DNA from: Boseongicola aestuarii
GTDB lineage: Bacteria; Pseudomonadota; Alphaproteobacteria; Rhodobacterales; Rhodobacteraceae
Direction: 5' to 3'
Length of the DNA stretch: 64,000 nt
NCBI RefSeq assembly: GCF_900184815.1
Contig: NZ_FXXQ01000006.1
Location: forward strand, 171,872 to 235,871
Part shown: positions 18,479-27,985 of the stretch, one piece after another
Numbering within the stretch: position 1 is the stretch's first letter
Layout of the letters: each line of letters begins with the position of its first letter
The notes under the pieces: model-generated
The model's database searches: none
The model's input: the letters and a program-made list of their open reading frames with translations, nothing else
What the model was told of the DNA's origin: nothing
Translations under genes and position numbers: made by a program

Positions 18479-18511
18479 AGGGCCGGACCTGTTGGTCTGG
18501 CCCTTTTTTTA
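18479..18511 (+). terminator. intrinsic terminator after tpa
   Basis: An 11-base stem AGGGCCGGACC / GGTCTGGCCCT (one G-T pair) with a TGTT loop, followed by at least seven T residues. Confidence 0.9.
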
Positions 18512-18712
18512 TTCCGCCATCAAATCGTCTGTTTCCTAGCGGTATGGTCAAATTGCACTAAAGCGATGTAAACGTTCGGCCAACCGTGACGGAAATCTTG
18601 AAAGCGGGTTTCGTTTTCTCATATCTGAAGCGCGAAAAGGCGAGAGGATCAGGTGTGGCTGAAGTGGCGCCCAGTGTCACAAAAGGCGATCAGATAGGAA
18701 AGTGCGGGTAAG

Positions 18713-19600
18713 GTGACAGAGTCGGATCAGGGAAACGGCGCCAGCAAGAGCGACGTTGGCGTGTTTCGGTCGCACCGTTCGAGCCGCGTTATAGTGACGG
18801 CCGAAGAAGAACCCGGTTTGACTGCGACGGACGCGCCGCGCACGCCGGCCGAAGTGTCCGAGAAATATGCGACTATTCTTGGAAGTACCTATGCGGCGAC
18901 CTTCGATGGTGGCGAGGCAGAGCTTTGGCAGTTTTATGAAACGCTAGCCGAGGCTCGCATTTTTGTTTTGCTGGATGATACGGCCAAGGGCGAGACTTAT
19001 GAGCCGAAAGTATTTACCTTGAAGGATGCGCAATATCTGCTGGCTTTTGACGTGCCGGAGCAGGCCGACGAATTGACGGGGTCGACGGCGTCTACGTCTC
19101 CCACGCTTGGAATGGATTTGTTCAAGTTGCTGCGGGGCCGCGATATTGGCCTTGGGATTAATATGGGCGGCACAAGCTCGGCCACGCTGATCTCGGGTGA
19201 AACGATCGAGATGATTTGCGCGTACTACGACGGGGAGGCTGGCGAGCCGTTGGTTGCAGATGCGGACACGAGCCAGTTTCGTGCGTTGCTTGCGCCTCAG
19301 AATTTCCCGGATACATTGCAGAATGCATTGAGCGACATGCTTTTTCGGCTTCAGCAAACCTTTAACAAAGCCGTTTTGCTGAAGGCTGAATACGAGGAAG
19401 GCAAAAGCGGGTTCATCGTCGCCGTTTCTGGCGCTGCCGATCCTGATCGCGGCGCGATTGCTGCCGCTGTGGAGGACGCTCTGAAAGCTTCCAGACGCAA
19501 TGATGTCCAGTTGGATGTCGCCTTTCTTGGCCTTGATGACCCGATGGCAAGCCGGATCGAGCGTGTCGGGCAGGTTCTGACAGCCAAACGAAGATCATAG
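18713..19600 (+). CDS. SseB-family protein
   Basis: A 295-residue cytoplasmic protein. After a polar N-terminus of about 60 residues, the segment AELWQFYETLAEARIFVLLD and the later GRDIGLGINMGGTSSATLIS match the SseB N-terminal domain, whose molecular function is poorly known. The C-terminal third is helical and acidic. GTG at 18713 is the apparent start; AGGAAAG lies 13 bases upstream. It is separated from algD by 150 bases, so it may or may not share regulation with the polysaccharide operon. Confidence 0.7.
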   Translation: MTESDQGNGASKSDVGVFRSHRSSRVIVTAEEEPGLTATDAPRTPAEVSEKYATILGSTYAATFDGGEAELWQFYETLAEARIFVLLDDTAKGETYEPKVFTLKDAQYLLAFDVPEQADELTGSTASTSPTLGMDLFKLLRGRDIGLGINMGGTSSATLISGETIEMICAYYDGEAGEPLVADADTSQFRALLAPQNFPDTLQNALSDMLFRLQQTFNKAVLLKAEYEEGKSGFIVAVSGAADPDRGAIAAAVEDALKASRRNDVQLDVAFLGLDDPMASRIERVGQVLTAKRRS

Positions 19601-19751
19601 CGGCAAAATAGGCGCGGGAAGGGCAGACATTCCGCGTCCGTTGCCGTGATTGTTCCCGTTTCGGACGCGATCTATCACGATTTGAACAAACAATTTTCAC
19701 GTTTGACCGCGATACCGGCCCGGTAACGTTTCGTTAACTGGGAATTTTGGC

Positions 19752-21068
19752 ATGAAAATAAGCGTTTTCGGGATCGGCTATGTAGGTGTTGTATCGGCCG
19801 CCTGTTTGGCGAAGGACGGTCATGAGGTCATTGCGGTCGATGTCGACCCGGGCAAGATCGACGCGATCAACGCTGGACATTCTCCAATTGTCGAAGAAGG
19901 GATCGATGACTTGGTCCGTGACGTCGTCGCGGCTGGCAAGCTGACGGCGACGAGCGACACCCAGTTCGCGATCGACAATACAGATGCCTCGTTCATTTGC
20001 GTGGGAACGCCGTCGGCACCGGATGGATCGGTTGGCCTGTCCTATGTCGTTGATGTTTGCCGCAATATCGGCACGGCAATGGCGTCGAAAGAAGGCTATC
20101 ATTCGGTTATCGTTCGCTCGACGATCGTGCCAGGCAGCACGGAAAGCGCATGTATTCCGGTCTTGGAGGAAACCTCGGGCAAGAAAGTCGGAACCGGATT
20201 TGGTCTGGGGTATTATCCTGAATTCCTGCGCGAAAGCACGGCAATCGCGGACTATTATGATCCGGGCCTTGTGGTCTTTGGGTCAATGGATGACGGCACG
20301 CGCGCGTTCTTGTCGGAATTGAACAAGGACATGCCTTGCGACATCCACAAAGTGGATATTCGCACCGCCGAGTTGTTGAAATACACCTCCAACTGCTGGC
20401 GGGCCGTCAAAGTGACCTTTGCCAACGAGATCGGCAATATCGCGAAGGCTTCCGGTATTGATGGTCAAACCGTCATGGAAATCCTGTGTTCGGACAAGAA
20501 GGCAGCGATGTCGCCGTATTTCATGCGTCCCGGGTTTGCGTTTGGCGGCTCTTGCCTGCCGAAAGACGTGCGCGCGCTTGGATTTCTTGCGCGCAGTACG
20601 GGCACTCAGGCGCATTTGTTGAATGCAGTTCTTGAGGCCAACGAGGCCCAGATTGCGCGCGCTGAGGCGATGATCGACGAGTCCGGTGCCAAATCGGTTG
20701 GCTTTGTCGGTATCAGCTTCAAACCCGGCACGGACGATCTGCGTGAAAGCCCGCTGGTGGCTTTGGCCGCGCGCTTGATCGGCAAGGGCGTCAAGGTCGA
20801 GATCTATGACCCCTTCGTGAAAGAGGCCTTTGACGCGGGCACACCCGGTGCCGGTCGCGGCAACGAGGGTATTCCCGACCTTGAAACACGCCTGATCGGC
20901 GACATTGATGATCTGATCGAAAGCGCCGGCACGGTCCTGGTTGGCAACTACTATGCGGAAACAGTGGAAAAGCTGAAAAACGCCACGCCAAAGCGGAAAG
21001 TAGTCGATCTGACGCGGGTACATCGTGATATGGTGAGTGACGGGTCGTATTCCGGTATCTGCTGGTAA
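19752..21068 (+). CDS. algD: GDP-mannose 6-dehydrogenase
   Basis: NAD-dependent enzyme oxidising GDP-mannose twice to GDP-mannuronate, the committed precursor of alginate. At 438 residues it has AlgD length. The NAD-binding motif GIGYVGVVSAACLA opens the protein. The catalytic Cys lies in FAFGGSCLPKDVRALG, and the mid-region has YYPEFLRE and LLKYTSNCWRAVKVTFANEI. The C-terminal nucleotide-binding half contains GISFKPGTDDLRESP. The Cys context and length fit AlgD better than UDP-glucose dehydrogenase. It is the first gene of the operon and is followed within nine bases by alg8. Confidence 0.93.
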   Translation: MKISVFGIGYVGVVSAACLAKDGHEVIAVDVDPGKIDAINAGHSPIVEEGIDDLVRDVVAAGKLTATSDTQFAIDNTDASFICVGTPSAPDGSVGLSYVVDVCRNIGTAMASKEGYHSVIVRSTIVPGSTESACIPVLEETSGKKVGTGFGLGYYPEFLRESTAIADYYDPGLVVFGSMDDGTRAFLSELNKDMPCDIHKVDIRTAELLKYTSNCWRAVKVTFANEIGNIAKASGIDGQTVMEILCSDKKAAMSPYFMRPGFAFGGSCLPKDVRALGFLARSTGTQAHLLNAVLEANEAQIARAEAMIDESGAKSVGFVGISFKPGTDDLRESPLVALAARLIGKGVKVEIYDPFVKEAFDAGTPGAGRGNEGIPDLETRLIGDIDDLIESAGTVLVGNYYAETVEKLKNATPKRKVVDLTRVHRDMVSDGSYSGICW

Positions 21069-21076
21069 TTCAGGCC

Positions 21077-22555
21077 GTGCAGAGAACGCTTACCCACCTT
21101 GCCTATTTCTCAGTGATTGCCCTTTTGGGGCTCACTGTGCCGGCTGCCTTTCTGGGTGATCCGAGCGCTGCGCATCATGCGATCATAGTCGTCGGCACAC
21201 TTGGGGCATGGCGGTATTCCTGGGCGTTGATCAACTTCACTCGCGCGATCCTCTTCAGGAAGATCTTCTATCCACGCTGGAAGGCAAAGGCCTTCAGGGA
21301 CTATGCCGCGAGCGGCGCGCGCAGCCATGCGTATTTCATGGTGACGTCCTACATGGTGGATCAGGATACGACTTTGATGGTCTATCGCCACTTGTTTCGC
21401 GCGGCGGCACGTGCGCCCGCAGGCGCGACGATCGTGTCCTCGGTCGTGGATGGCGCAGACGAGAGGTTGATCCGCGAGATTTTCAACTCCATGCAGATCG
21501 ATATGTCGTCGGTGACGCTGAAGCTGGATCGGATCAAGTCGAACGGCAAGCGAGATGCGATGGAGCGCGCTCTGACGATTCTGGCGAGTTATGCACCGAC
21601 GCCACACGACATTATGATCTTCGTTGATGGCGATACGGTCGTGCCACTGGACGTTGTCGAGCAGGCTGCACCGTGGTTTCACGATCAGCGCGTGGGGGCA
21701 CTGACGACGCATGAAGAGGCGATTATCGAGGACGAGAACCTGTTCAAGGACTGGTTCGATCTTCGGTTTCATCAGCGCCAGGTAATGATGTGCTCAATGG
21801 GGCTGTCGAAGCATGTTCTGACGCTGACCGGGCGCATGTCGATTTTCCGTGCGAACCTTGCGACGGATCCTGGGTTGGTGAACGGGGTTGGGCGCGATTA
21901 TCTGGATCACTGGCGCCTGGGACGGGTGAATTTCCTGACCGGAGACGACAAATCCACGTGGTTCTGGCTGCTGAAGAACCGGTACCAGATGGTTTATCTG
22001 CCGGACATGGTATCGCGGTCCGTGGAAACGCAGCCGCGTGATGGCTTTTTCGACAGCGCCAAGACACTGATGGTGCGTTGGTTCGGCAATATGATGCGCA
22101 CCAACGGGCGCGCCATTCGGCTAGGGCCGAAACCCATGGGTTTTTTCACCTGGTGGTCAATCCTCGACCAGCGGGTGAGCATGTTCACGACGCTTGTGGG
22201 GCCAATCTCGGTTCTGGTGACGGCACTTTTGGTCTCGCCCGCGGTTATTCCGCTTTATATCGGCTGGGTTCTGGCGACGCGTTATGTGTTTTGCGCCTTC
22301 ATAGCGCTGTTTAACGGTGTGTCCTTCCCGGTCACGCAGCCGCCAATTCTCTATTTCAGCCAGATCGTTGGGGCCGCGATCAAGACTTTTGTACTGTTCC
22401 GCCTCGATAAGCAGAAATGGACCCGGCAACACGCGAGCGGCGGTGCAGTTGCGGTGGCGCTGTTCGATCGCGTGAAAGCCTATGAATCCACGGCGCATCA
22501 TGCGCTCACAATATGCTGGCTGACGCTGGCTGTTTTATATTTGAGTACCCTGTAA
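21077..22555 (+). CDS. alg8: mannuronan synthase catalytic subunit
   Basis: Inner-membrane family-2 glycosyltransferase of 492 residues that polymerises mannuronate from GDP-mannuronate. Two N-terminal helices precede the cytoplasmic GT-A domain with VVDGADERL, FVDGDTVVPLDV (the D-x-D) and the acceptor segment FHQRQVMMCSMGLSKHVLTL. Further helices close the C-terminus. GTG at 21077 starts it, eight bases after algD, and it abuts alg44 directly (TAAATG). The assignment rests on domain order plus flanking algD and alg44. Confidence 0.9.
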   Translation: MQRTLTHLAYFSVIALLGLTVPAAFLGDPSAAHHAIIVVGTLGAWRYSWALINFTRAILFRKIFYPRWKAKAFRDYAASGARSHAYFMVTSYMVDQDTTLMVYRHLFRAAARAPAGATIVSSVVDGADERLIREIFNSMQIDMSSVTLKLDRIKSNGKRDAMERALTILASYAPTPHDIMIFVDGDTVVPLDVVEQAAPWFHDQRVGALTTHEEAIIEDENLFKDWFDLRFHQRQVMMCSMGLSKHVLTLTGRMSIFRANLATDPGLVNGVGRDYLDHWRLGRVNFLTGDDKSTWFWLLKNRYQMVYLPDMVSRSVETQPRDGFFDSAKTLMVRWFGNMMRTNGRAIRLGPKPMGFFTWWSILDQRVSMFTTLVGPISVLVTALLVSPAVIPLYIGWVLATRYVFCAFIALFNGVSFPVTQPPILYFSQIVGAAIKTFVLFRLDKQKWTRQHASGGAVAVALFDRVKAYESTAHHALTICWLTLAVLYLSTL

Positions 22556-23641
22556 ATGAGCACTGAAGTCACACGACGCGTGGAAACCAAAACGCTGAAC
22601 CTTGGGGAAGACAATGCTGTCGTGCCATACGAGTTCGGCTTCGAAAGCGAGCACCCGGCACTGACTTTGCCGTACAATCTTTATGTCTGTGGGCAGAATT
22701 TCACCGGCGCAAAGATCTCGATCACGACGATCCGCGTGAAATCACGTGACGATGTGTTTTTGCTGAAGGGCAAATGCCATTCGGTGAAATTGCAGTTCGA
22801 GTTTCAGAACTTCTCACTGGCGATCTACCCTGATGTGATAGTGGTCGGCGAGTATAAGGACGAGTTGATCCTGCAGTTTGCCAATCCCACCGGCGAGCAT
22901 CTGGCACAGCTTCGCTTTGTGCTGAACAGTTTCATTGCAGGGGATTTCGTGACCCTGGGGTCTGTAATGGCCTATTCGGGGCCGACGAAGCCGAAGGAAG
23001 ATAAAGCCCCGGTTGAACAGAACTGGAAGGACCGCGCTCGCAGTATCGCGGTGGTGGTGATGTCGGCGGGGTTGATCGTCTTGGCGGCTGCGGGGCTTTA
23101 TTCGCGGTTTACGACGGCGATCGAAATGCACCCGGTGCTGATTGATCAGGCGGGGCAGACGATGCGCGCGTCGACAGCGGGGCAGGTGGCTTATCTGAAC
23201 CCGGACGCCGCAAAGGGCGATATCCTTTTCTCGGTTAATTCCAATAGTGGCGATGTTTTGAATTTCCAGATGCCATGCGACTGCAAAGTTGTTGTGAATC
23301 AAGGTCTTGGTGAAGGCACAACCGTTCTGCCAACGGACGTAATTCTGACAATCTTGGTTAATAGCCTCGAGGTGAACATTCAGGCTTTGATGAGTGTTGA
23401 AGGGTTGGCGCGGGCAATGAAGGGCGATGCTGTGTTTCTGGATATGGCGGATGGACGGTCAATTCCGGTCAATGTGGTCGCGGGTCAGACGTCGAATAAT
23501 GCCGCGCTGAGTGGTGAGTTGTTTGTGCCGGTGCAGTTGACGGCGGCCGAGGGGGCGCTTGGACCGGACGACATCGGGAAGTTCGCACAACTCAGGTTGA
23601 CGAAACAGCCGTTTTGGTCGTTCGGCGGAGAGGAAGGCTGA
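22556..23641 (+). CDS. alg44: Alg44-like polymerase co-subunit lacking visible c-di-GMP motif
   Basis: A 361-residue single-pass membrane protein: a cytoplasmic N-terminal domain (1-150) of PilZ-like length, a helix near 162-185 (SIAVVVMSAGLIVLAAAGLY), and a periplasmic HlyD-like/membrane-fusion segment. The latter contains ASTAGQVAYLNPDAAKGDIL and CDCKVVVNQGLGEGT. That architecture and the position after alg8 identify Alg44. The canonical PilZ residues (RxxxR and D/NxSxxG) are not recognisable, so c-di-GMP control is doubtful. It would link polymerisation to periplasmic passage of the polymer. Confidence 0.82.
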   Translation: MSTEVTRRVETKTLNLGEDNAVVPYEFGFESEHPALTLPYNLYVCGQNFTGAKISITTIRVKSRDDVFLLKGKCHSVKLQFEFQNFSLAIYPDVIVVGEYKDELILQFANPTGEHLAQLRFVLNSFIAGDFVTLGSVMAYSGPTKPKEDKAPVEQNWKDRARSIAVVVMSAGLIVLAAAGLYSRFTTAIEMHPVLIDQAGQTMRASTAGQVAYLNPDAAKGDILFSVNSNSGDVLNFQMPCDCKVVVNQGLGEGTTVLPTDVILTILVNSLEVNIQALMSVEGLARAMKGDAVFLDMADGRSIPVNVVAGQTSNNAALSGELFVPVQLTAAEGALGPDDIGKFAQLRLTKQPFWSFGGEEG

Positions 23642-23642
23642 T

Positions 23643-25061
23643 ATGAAGAAGATACATCCTCTGATCTTGTGTGGAGGGAGCGGCACGCGGCTTTGGCCGA
23701 TCTCGCGTACGCGCAGTCCCAAGCAGTTCCAGAAGATCGGCGGAAAGGATTCCGTGTCTTTCCTTCAGGCGGCTATTCAGCGTCATAGTGGTGAGGCATT
23801 TCACGACCCCTGCATCGTGACCAGCTTGCGCCACCGCGGCACGGTGGTCAGCCAGTTGCGTGAAATTCAGTCTGGAAGCCGGATCATTTGCGAACCGATG
23901 GCACGCAATACCGGCCCCGCCGTGTTGGCGTCTGCGCATATGCTGATCGCCAGTGACCCCAATGCGCTTATCCTTGTTGTGCCGGCGGATCATGTGATCG
24001 AAGGTGATATCAATTCGACGATCACGCGCTATGCCGATGCGGCTCTTGATGGGCAGATCATCACATTCGGTATCGCTCCGCGCGGGCCCGAGAGCGGGTT
24101 CGGCTACATCACCAAAGGCGAAGAAGTTGCGGGACACGCGGGACTGCACAAGGTCGCTCAGTTCATTGAAAAACCTCCGAAAGCGGAAGCGCAGCGGATA
24201 ATCGACAAACTGGATGCCGCCTGGGCGTCCGGGATTTCGTTGTTTTCGGCGAAAACTATCATCGAGGAATACGAGAAGTACGACCCCGAGACGGCAGCCA
24301 CGGTCAAGCGCTCGGTAATGGGGGCGGCAATCTTCCCGGAGGCCTTCTATTTGGACGCCGACGCATTCAGCGATGCCAAGGCTGATCCGACCGAGATGGC
24401 TGTTTTTGAACGATCCGACCGGATTGCGACGACATCTCTCGATGTGGTGTGGAACGATGTCGGAAGTTGGGCGGCGATGTTTGAAATCTCAAAGCCGGAC
24501 GCCGACGGTAATGTGTTTCAGGGCGATGTGGTTGCCGTTGGTTCGACCAATACAATGGTGCGCTCGGAAGGGCGTTTGGTAAGCATTGTAGGGCTTGAAG
24601 ACATCATAGTTGTGGATACGCCGGATGCGCTGCTTGTGACCCGTCGCAACAGCTCGCAAAAGGTGAAGGACGTTGTCGAGGCTTTGAAGCAAAAGGCGCG
24701 TCCCGAGGCCGAGTACTATGCGTCTGCTGCGCCCAAGATGGTGTCGTTCACAATGCCGGCCGGTCTTGAGCGTATTCATGAGACCGAAACCTTCAATCTC
24801 GGAACGTCGCAGCTGCCGCTTGGCGCCTTCATTGACATGGAGCCTGGCCACGGGCGCCAGGTGATTGTCGTGAAGGGCACGGTCCAGGCACAGGGACCAT
24901 CCTGGCAGAAAATCGTCCGCGAGGGCGGACGGATTTATGCCGATCCGGATGGCTCGATCCGCATTACCAATTGCGGTGACGGCGAGGGTGAATTGCTGTT
25001 CATGACGTTTGACACCGAAGTGGACTCTCCGAAGTCATTGCCAGCTACGAGCCATGCCTGA
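23643..25061 (+). CDS. algA: mannose-1-phosphate guanylyltransferase with degenerate isomerase domain
   Basis: The enzyme makes GDP-mannose from GTP and mannose-1-phosphate. The nucleotidyltransferase domain (about 1-350) is intact: LCGGSGTRLWPISR, PMARNTGPAV, VVPADHVI, GFGYI and AQFIEKP. In bifunctional AlgA/ManC the C-terminal cupin is phosphomannose isomerase with a Q-x-H-x-H metal site. Here the corresponding stretch reads FNLGTSQLPLGAFIDMEPGH then RQVIVVKGT, without the histidine cluster. The 472-residue length is normal, so the domain is present but probably not catalytic. It lies one base after alg44 and overlaps algG. Confidence 0.88.
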   Translation: MKKIHPLILCGGSGTRLWPISRTRSPKQFQKIGGKDSVSFLQAAIQRHSGEAFHDPCIVTSLRHRGTVVSQLREIQSGSRIICEPMARNTGPAVLASAHMLIASDPNALILVVPADHVIEGDINSTITRYADAALDGQIITFGIAPRGPESGFGYITKGEEVAGHAGLHKVAQFIEKPPKAEAQRIIDKLDAAWASGISLFSAKTIIEEYEKYDPETAATVKRSVMGAAIFPEAFYLDADAFSDAKADPTEMAVFERSDRIATTSLDVVWNDVGSWAAMFEISKPDADGNVFQGDVVAVGSTNTMVRSEGRLVSIVGLEDIIVVDTPDALLVTRRNSSQKVKDVVEALKQKARPEAEYYASAAPKMVSFTMPAGLERIHETETFNLGTSQLPLGAFIDMEPGHGRQVIVVKGTVQAQGPSWQKIVREGGRIYADPDGSIRITNCGDGEGELLFMTFDTEVDSPKSLPATSHA

Positions 25062-26577
25062 TTTCCTCAAATCTCTTCGGATATTTGTTCTCCGAGTCGC
25101 AATTGCGGGCGTTGGGCTTGGTGTGCTTGCCGGCGCGTCCAATGCCGCGCCCGACTGGGGCATCATGGAGATGCGTTCGGATCTGAAGTCATTGACGGAC
25201 AGGTTGAACGAAAGTGGTCTTGAACGCGGTGAAAGCGTGCGAGTCCTGACGCGTGGTCTCGATTGGCCGGGGCCAAGAAAGCCGGAGCGCGCTTTGGCGC
25301 GGTTTTTTGAGCCCGCCGAGGACGCGGAACTTGGGTGGAGCGATATTCGCTATTCGCTTGCCGCTCTGAACCAAGCCTATGGTGCGAAGGACAGTTTTGA
25401 CATCCTGCAGGCCAACAGACGGGGCGAAAACCTTTCGCTGACGGTAAATTCCGGCGTCGCGACGATTGCGCAGTTGCGGGCACGGCTGACACACCGCCAT
25501 CTTGGGCTTGATTTTGGGACGCAAGACGAGGTCTTGCGCACGCCGATCATTGTACAGCCCGGCGCTACTTTGCGTCTTGGCCCCGGTGACGTGTTGAAAC
25601 TGAGCCGTCGGGACGGTGCCTTTATCCTGAATTTTGGTCGTTTGGAGATCTTTGGTTCCAACGTTTCCGCGACCGAGGACGTGAGCCCGTTCAACGAAGA
25701 ATTTGTGCCCTTCATCGCGTCGGTGGGAACAGGAACGGTGCAGGTTTCGGGGGCTGTTTTCAGCGGCCTTGGATTTGGTAAGACCGCGAAGTTTTCGGGG
25801 TTTTCGATGATTTCTCATCCGACGATGCGGCCAAATGCGCGCTCGGTCATCGAAAACAGCCGGTTCGAAGGGTTGGTCACGCTTGCGATTGTCGGTCAGA
25901 TGCACGTTGAGTTGCGTGACAACCGGCTCTTCGACATGCGGCGCAATCCGCTGTTGATTTCACGGTCGCCTGATGCGCTGGTCGCAGGCAACCTCTTTGC
26001 TGGACCGTCGCCAACCAACGCGATCCGCGTATCGAATGGCTCGGACGGGGTGCGCATCGTTGACAACATCATTCTGGAAGGTTCTCGCGCCGGGATGCTG
26101 ATTTCGTCCGGCAGCGACCGCGTGTCCGTGCGTGGCAATCTGATCTGGAAACGGAATGGTGGTGGTGTGAAGCTTCAGGACGTCGAATGTGGGCGTGTGG
26201 TCGAAAACATCATTCTGGATGACCGGCAAAAGGGCGTCGAGGTGCGCAGCAGCATGCATACTTTGGTTTCTGGCAACCGGATTGTCGGAAACAAGGGTGC
26301 GGGTGTGATGGTGGCGGCTCAGATGCCGACGAACGTGACATATGTGACGGATAACCTTTTGCGCGAGAACGGCGCTGGGCTTTACACGGCGTCGGGGGCA
26401 GGATTGGCCCTGCGAGGGAACGATATGTCCAACCAGTTGCCGCGGCTGCTGGATGGCGACATCACGCAGCAGTTTCGCGCGATCGTCACTGATTTGCGAG
26501 GTGAAGTGCCGATTGTACTGGATGGTGGCGGGGTGAGTGCCATGGTGCGCACGTCACCGAGTGAGTGCGACCCGTAA
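25054..26577 (+). CDS. algG: AlgG-like parallel beta-helix protein
   Basis: Exported 507-residue protein. ATG at 25054 overlaps the algA stop by eight bases and starts a signal peptide (cleavage near ASNAA). The C-terminal two thirds form right-handed beta-helix repeats (DNRLFDM, VAGNLFAG, IVDNIILEG, VRGNLIWKR, VENIILDD, VSGNRIVGN), the fold of mannuronan C5-epimerase AlgG. I cannot find the DPHD catalytic motif of Pseudomonas AlgG. It may be an inactive or divergent epimerase that still guards the polymer in the periplasm, since AlgG also has a structural role. Confidence 0.8.
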   Translation: MPDFLKSLRIFVLRVAIAGVGLGVLAGASNAAPDWGIMEMRSDLKSLTDRLNESGLERGESVRVLTRGLDWPGPRKPERALARFFEPAEDAELGWSDIRYSLAALNQAYGAKDSFDILQANRRGENLSLTVNSGVATIAQLRARLTHRHLGLDFGTQDEVLRTPIIVQPGATLRLGPGDVLKLSRRDGAFILNFGRLEIFGSNVSATEDVSPFNEEFVPFIASVGTGTVQVSGAVFSGLGFGKTAKFSGFSMISHPTMRPNARSVIENSRFEGLVTLAIVGQMHVELRDNRLFDMRRNPLLISRSPDALVAGNLFAGPSPTNAIRVSNGSDGVRIVDNIILEGSRAGMLISSGSDRVSVRGNLIWKRNGGGVKLQDVECGRVVENIILDDRQKGVEVRSSMHTLVSGNRIVGNKGAGVMVAAQMPTNVTYVTDNLLRENGAGLYTASGAGLALRGNDMSNQLPRLLDGDITQQFRAIVTDLRGEVPIVLDGGGVSAMVRTSPSECDP

Positions 26578-26641
26578 AGGACAATGAGACGACAGGAGCG
26601 GCCCGAGCTGCTGCGCATTAATTGGGGCGAGACGGATAACG

Positions 26642-27985
26642 ATGGCAAAAACGCCACAAGACACAGGCAGAACGGCGATGAAATCGGCCAGAACCAGAAA
26701 ACTGGGCAATCTGAGTGCGCTTGCGCTGGTTTTAGCTGTCGCACTGGGCGGTTTTCTCGGGTTGGCAAGCGACGCTGGAGCGCAGTCGCGGTTCGGTTGC
26801 AGCGCGCTTGATGCAGCGCATGTTCCAAGCATCGATGGTTTGGACGGCTACTTCTTTCGGATTTCCCCGGATTTGGCGAACCACAACTCGATGACGGACG
26901 AAGTGGTTGCCGAAGTTGCGGCAATATCGGCCGCCATGTCGGCACGTGGGACAGAGCTGATTTTTGTACCTCTTGCAACCAAAGCGCAGGTTTTGCCCGC
27001 AAAACTGGGGCCTGAGGCCGAGAAATACGTCTATGACGCTGATTTGGCGGCCACGATCTATGATGCACAAAGAGTGCGATTGTCTGCCGCCGGTGTGGCG
27101 GTGGTAGACGCGCGGCGCGCGTTTTTGGCGTCTGACGATGCGCACCGCGCGTTTTTCAAAACGGATCCGCGGCTGACCAATGACGGCCTGCGCATTTTGG
27201 CGAAAGCTATTGCGGATCTAAGGCTGGATTGGCCTTTGGCGGGCGGAAAGGGCTATGTGACCACACGCGGGGAGCCTGTGGTGCTTGACTCGATCGCGCA
27301 TGATGTCTTGCAGTTGTCGTGCCTTTCCGAGCTGCCGAGTGTCGAAACGGCTGATTACAAGACGGTTGCACAAAGCGCGGACGATGCACTCGACGCCCCT
27401 CCGCGCGTTGTCTTTGCCGGTCCCTCTGAAATTGTCGATGCGTCGCTGAATTTCGACGGGTTTCTGTCCGAGGTTTCAGGCGAACGCGTGGATCTGTGGC
27501 TTGCGAAGTCGTCTTTTTCGGCTCTCACCGCCTATTTGACCTCGGAAAAGTATCGGCAATCGCCTCCTGAGGTGCTGATTTGGGCGGTTCCGGTGTGGGA
27601 AAATCTTGCGCTGGGAGGAGATCAGCCCTTCAGAGAGGCTGTGGCGGCCATAGAGGACGTTTGCGTGTCTGACCTGGATGCGGAGGTGGCGGGGCCTGAC
27701 AGGCTGCGTGTGGCGCTGGGAGAGGCCACTTTTAACGATGCACAAACCCTGATGATTGAAAATGCGGGCGCGGCGGGTGGCCATGCGGTGTTCAATTTCG
27801 TCGGGATGGACGGTCAGATGCGCTCGCGCACGGTGGTGCGACCGGCCGACGTCGCGCGTTCGGGGCGGTTCTACATGCCTTTGACCGGCCTTTGGGATGC
27901 CGGTGTGTCGCATGTCGATATCGAAACGCCGCTAACCGAGAGCGCTTTGCCTGTCGTGGCATTGTGCCGGGGGGCTGCGGGATGA
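26642..27985 (+). CDS. algX: AlgX/AlgJ-like protein with altered SGNH site
   Basis: A 447-residue exported protein; a signal anchor ends near residue 47 (ASDAGAQ). An SGNH-like domain (about 60-350) is followed by a carbohydrate-binding module (MDGQMRSRTVVRPADVARSG, GRFYMPLTGLW), the AlgX arrangement. In AlgX and AlgJ the acetyltransferase Asp-x-His lies in a TDTHW-type motif. Here it reads KTDPRLTNDG (residues 173-182), with the His replaced by Arg177. The candidate Ser is S262 in FAGPSE. Acetylation is therefore doubtful, and no algI, algF or second algJ is present. ATG at 26642 or 26678 may be the start. Confidence 0.78.
   Translation: MAKTPQDTGRTAMKSARTRKLGNLSALALVLAVALGGFLGLASDAGAQSRFGCSALDAAHVPSIDGLDGYFFRISPDLANHNSMTDEVVAEVAAISAAMSARGTELIFVPLATKAQVLPAKLGPEAEKYVYDADLAATIYDAQRVRLSAAGVAVVDARRAFLASDDAHRAFFKTDPRLTNDGLRILAKAIADLRLDWPLAGGKGYVTTRGEPVVLDSIAHDVLQLSCLSELPSVETADYKTVAQSADDALDAPPRVVFAGPSEIVDASLNFDGFLSEVSGERVDLWLAKSSFSALTAYLTSEKYRQSPPEVLIWAVPVWENLALGGDQPFREAVAAIEDVCVSDLDAEVAGPDRLRVALGEATFNDAQTLMIENAGAAGGHAVFNFVGMDGQMRSRTVVRPADVARSGRFYMPLTGLWDAGVSHVDIETPLTESALPVVALCRGAAG

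Noticed and set aside
17022..18551. A 509-codon open frame on the minus strand
   Set aside because: It is the antisense shadow of tpa; its translation is rich in Arg and His with no domain, and tpa has clear motifs.
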